This document shows positions 63,201-64,000 of a stretch of DNA of 64,000 bases, one piece after another. This stretch comes from Crotophaga sulcirostris (Eukaryota; Chordata; Aves; Cuculiformes; Crotophagidae), in assembly GCA_013397455.1 (NCBI GenBank), contig VYZB01000191.1:697853-761852 (forward strand). The letters are read 5' to 3'. The position numbers and the translations under genes are program-made. How positions within the stretch are numbered: position 1 is the first letter of the stretch; every line of letters starts with the position of its first letter. The notes beneath the pieces were generated by a model. It had not been told where the DNA came from and searched no databases. It was given only the letters and a program-made list of their open reading frames with translations.

Positions 63201-63351
63201 CAGTAAATAAGACAGTTTATCTAGTTAAACTGAAAAAAACAGCATTCCACACAACCAGTACTGGAGATTTCAACCATACAGTAATTCCAGCATTATGTTG
63301 TTATGGCTTTCCAGAAAGTCAAGAAGTTAACAAATTAGAACACATCAAGAG
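60224..63351. other. Intergenic DNA downstream of VIM
   Basis: No gene, RNA gene or classifiable repeat seen. Open frames on both strands have no family features. Confidence 0.6.
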
Positions 63352-63679
63352 CCATTTTCCAAAGATTTATTGAAGTAGCGACAGGTTGCTCATACTGCGC
63401 TGGAAAAAAAGCAGTTTTATTGAATTCAGATACTTAAAAACAGTATTGCAGCACAAGATATTGCTATTTGTAAACTAGACTCCATTGTAAACTCTAATCC
63501 TTCAGGGAGAGTCAGTTTGCAAGATCTAAGACCTATTTTCTAGCATAATAATCTTGCGCTCATGGAAAAACTGCAAGAAAGGCACTTGAAAGCTGTTTCT
63601 TCCTTTAAGACATGGACTTTTTAAATCTTGCTGGTAAGAATTTCTCCTGCATTAATAAGTATGCATCTTTACTTCAGCT
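63352..63679 (-). other. VIM: VIM 3' UTR
   Basis: Read on the - strand, it follows the vimentin stop codon and shows blocks well conserved in vertebrate VIM mRNAs: AACAGCTTTCAAGTGCCTTT, GAGCGCAAGAT, TCTAGTTTACA, ATCTTGTGCTGCAATACT, AAAACTGCTTTTTTTCCAGC and CTTCAATAAATCTTTGGAAA. The end is set by the AATAAA at 63366-63371 with a TTGATGTGTT downstream element; the exact cleavage base is an estimate. Confidence 0.93.
63366..63371 (-). terminator. VIM: VIM poly(A) signal AATAAA
   Basis: AATAAA on the - strand, about 10-15 bases before GGAAAATGG and a T/GT-rich downstream element. A second AATAAA lies at 63416-63421, farther upstream in the same UTR, and could give a slightly shorter transcript. 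Confidence 0.9.
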
Positions 63680-63721
63680 TTACTCCAAGTCATCATGATG
63701 CTGGGAAGTTTCATTAATAAC
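63680..63721 (-). CDS. VIM: VIM (vimentin), last coding exon, partial gene
   Basis: The - strand exon follows a CAACAG acceptor (intron bases CAG at 63722-63724) and reads VINETSQHHDDLE then TAA. This is the C-terminal tail of vimentin, the type III intermediate filament protein of mesenchymal cells. It enters in phase 0. The preceding exons, encoding the rod and the rest of the tail, lie past the right edge: the 276 bases up to 64000 contain no sequence for the preceding DGQ-ending exon. VIM therefore runs toward ST8SIA6, tail to tail. Confidence 0.97.
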   Translation of the reverse strand, partial: VINETSQHHDDLE

Positions 63722-63724
63722 CTG

Positions 63725-64000
63725 TTGAAATAAAAACACTTGCATTAAGTTTTAGTAGCAAGATTGTTGTTTGTTTAGTTAGGAACAGAACAGCCAGAGA
63801 AACTTGAACAAATGAGTATCAACTCTCATTTACAAATGAGAAGTTCTAGTTGGTAAATAGTGTGCAGAAACCATTTAAGCTTTATTGACTCAGTCTGAAA
63901 ACACTATCATGTCCCAAACAAGTACCTCTGTTTATTGCCACATTTTTCTCAGGTGACGTAAGAAATCTTTTGAGAACTTGCTAACTCAGCTGAATTTAAA
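63725..64000 (-). other. VIM: VIM last intron, partial
   Basis: Sequence upstream of the last exon on the - strand. It ends with a T-rich stretch before CAACAG. No earlier exon is reached within the window. Confidence 0.85.

Noticed and set aside
1..64000. A previously undescribed gene system
   Set aside because: Everything strongly supported is a known vertebrate gene pair plus transposon remains; no unexplained gene cluster, array or RNA structure was seen.

Overview
The window is vertebrate nuclear DNA, almost certainly from a bird. Introns are long and AT-rich, the first exons sit in a CpG-rich promoter, and the interspersed repeats are CR1 LINE pieces, avian-type retroviral LTRs and a few ancient MIR SINEs. 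I cannot name the species; the LTRs fit a neoavian bird better than chicken, but that is a guess.

There are two protein-coding genes. (1) ST8SIA6, an alpha-2,8-sialyltransferase, lies on the + strand. All eight coding exons can be placed by consensus splice sites and reading phase: 61-155, 321-416, 9576-9674, 15167-15253, 27051-27195, 30189-30301, 31537-31629 and 33983-34451. They join without a stop into 398 codons with every sialyl motif intact. (2) The last coding exon and 3' UTR of VIM (vimentin) lie on the - strand at about 63352-63721; the rest of VIM is beyond the right edge. The two genes converge tail to tail, the arrangement known in human chromosome 10p.

Layout: 1-550 holds the CpG-rich promoter, exons 1-2 and a 165-bp intron 1. 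417-33982 holds the introns, with a CR1 copy at 8.25 kb, a MIR tail at 11.3 kb, an oppositely oriented MIR pair at 17.4-17.8 kb, a CR1 copy at 27.6-28.1 kb, a solo LTR at 28.4-29.1 kb and a MIR just before exon 7. 34452-63350 is the intergenic stretch. It holds a second copy of the same solo LTR (49.5-50.2 kb) and a repeat cluster at 53.8-57.75 kb: a CR1 endonuclease-region fragment, a roughly 2-kb very old L3/CR1-like LINE, a younger CR1 3' end and an ERVL-type LTR. A (GAAAA)n array broken by a 117-base assembly gap lies at 60 kb.

I found no operon, CRISPR array, tRNA, rRNA or novel gene system. Most other open frames are short, lack homology I can recognise, and look like chance frames in introns and intergenic DNA. 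The more useful second-look items are a strong-context upstream ORF in ST8SIA6, a G-quadruplex tract in its tiny first intron, a strong splice donor just after its stop codon, the ancient LINE, and an unexplained antisense open frame at 15.96-16.28 kb.
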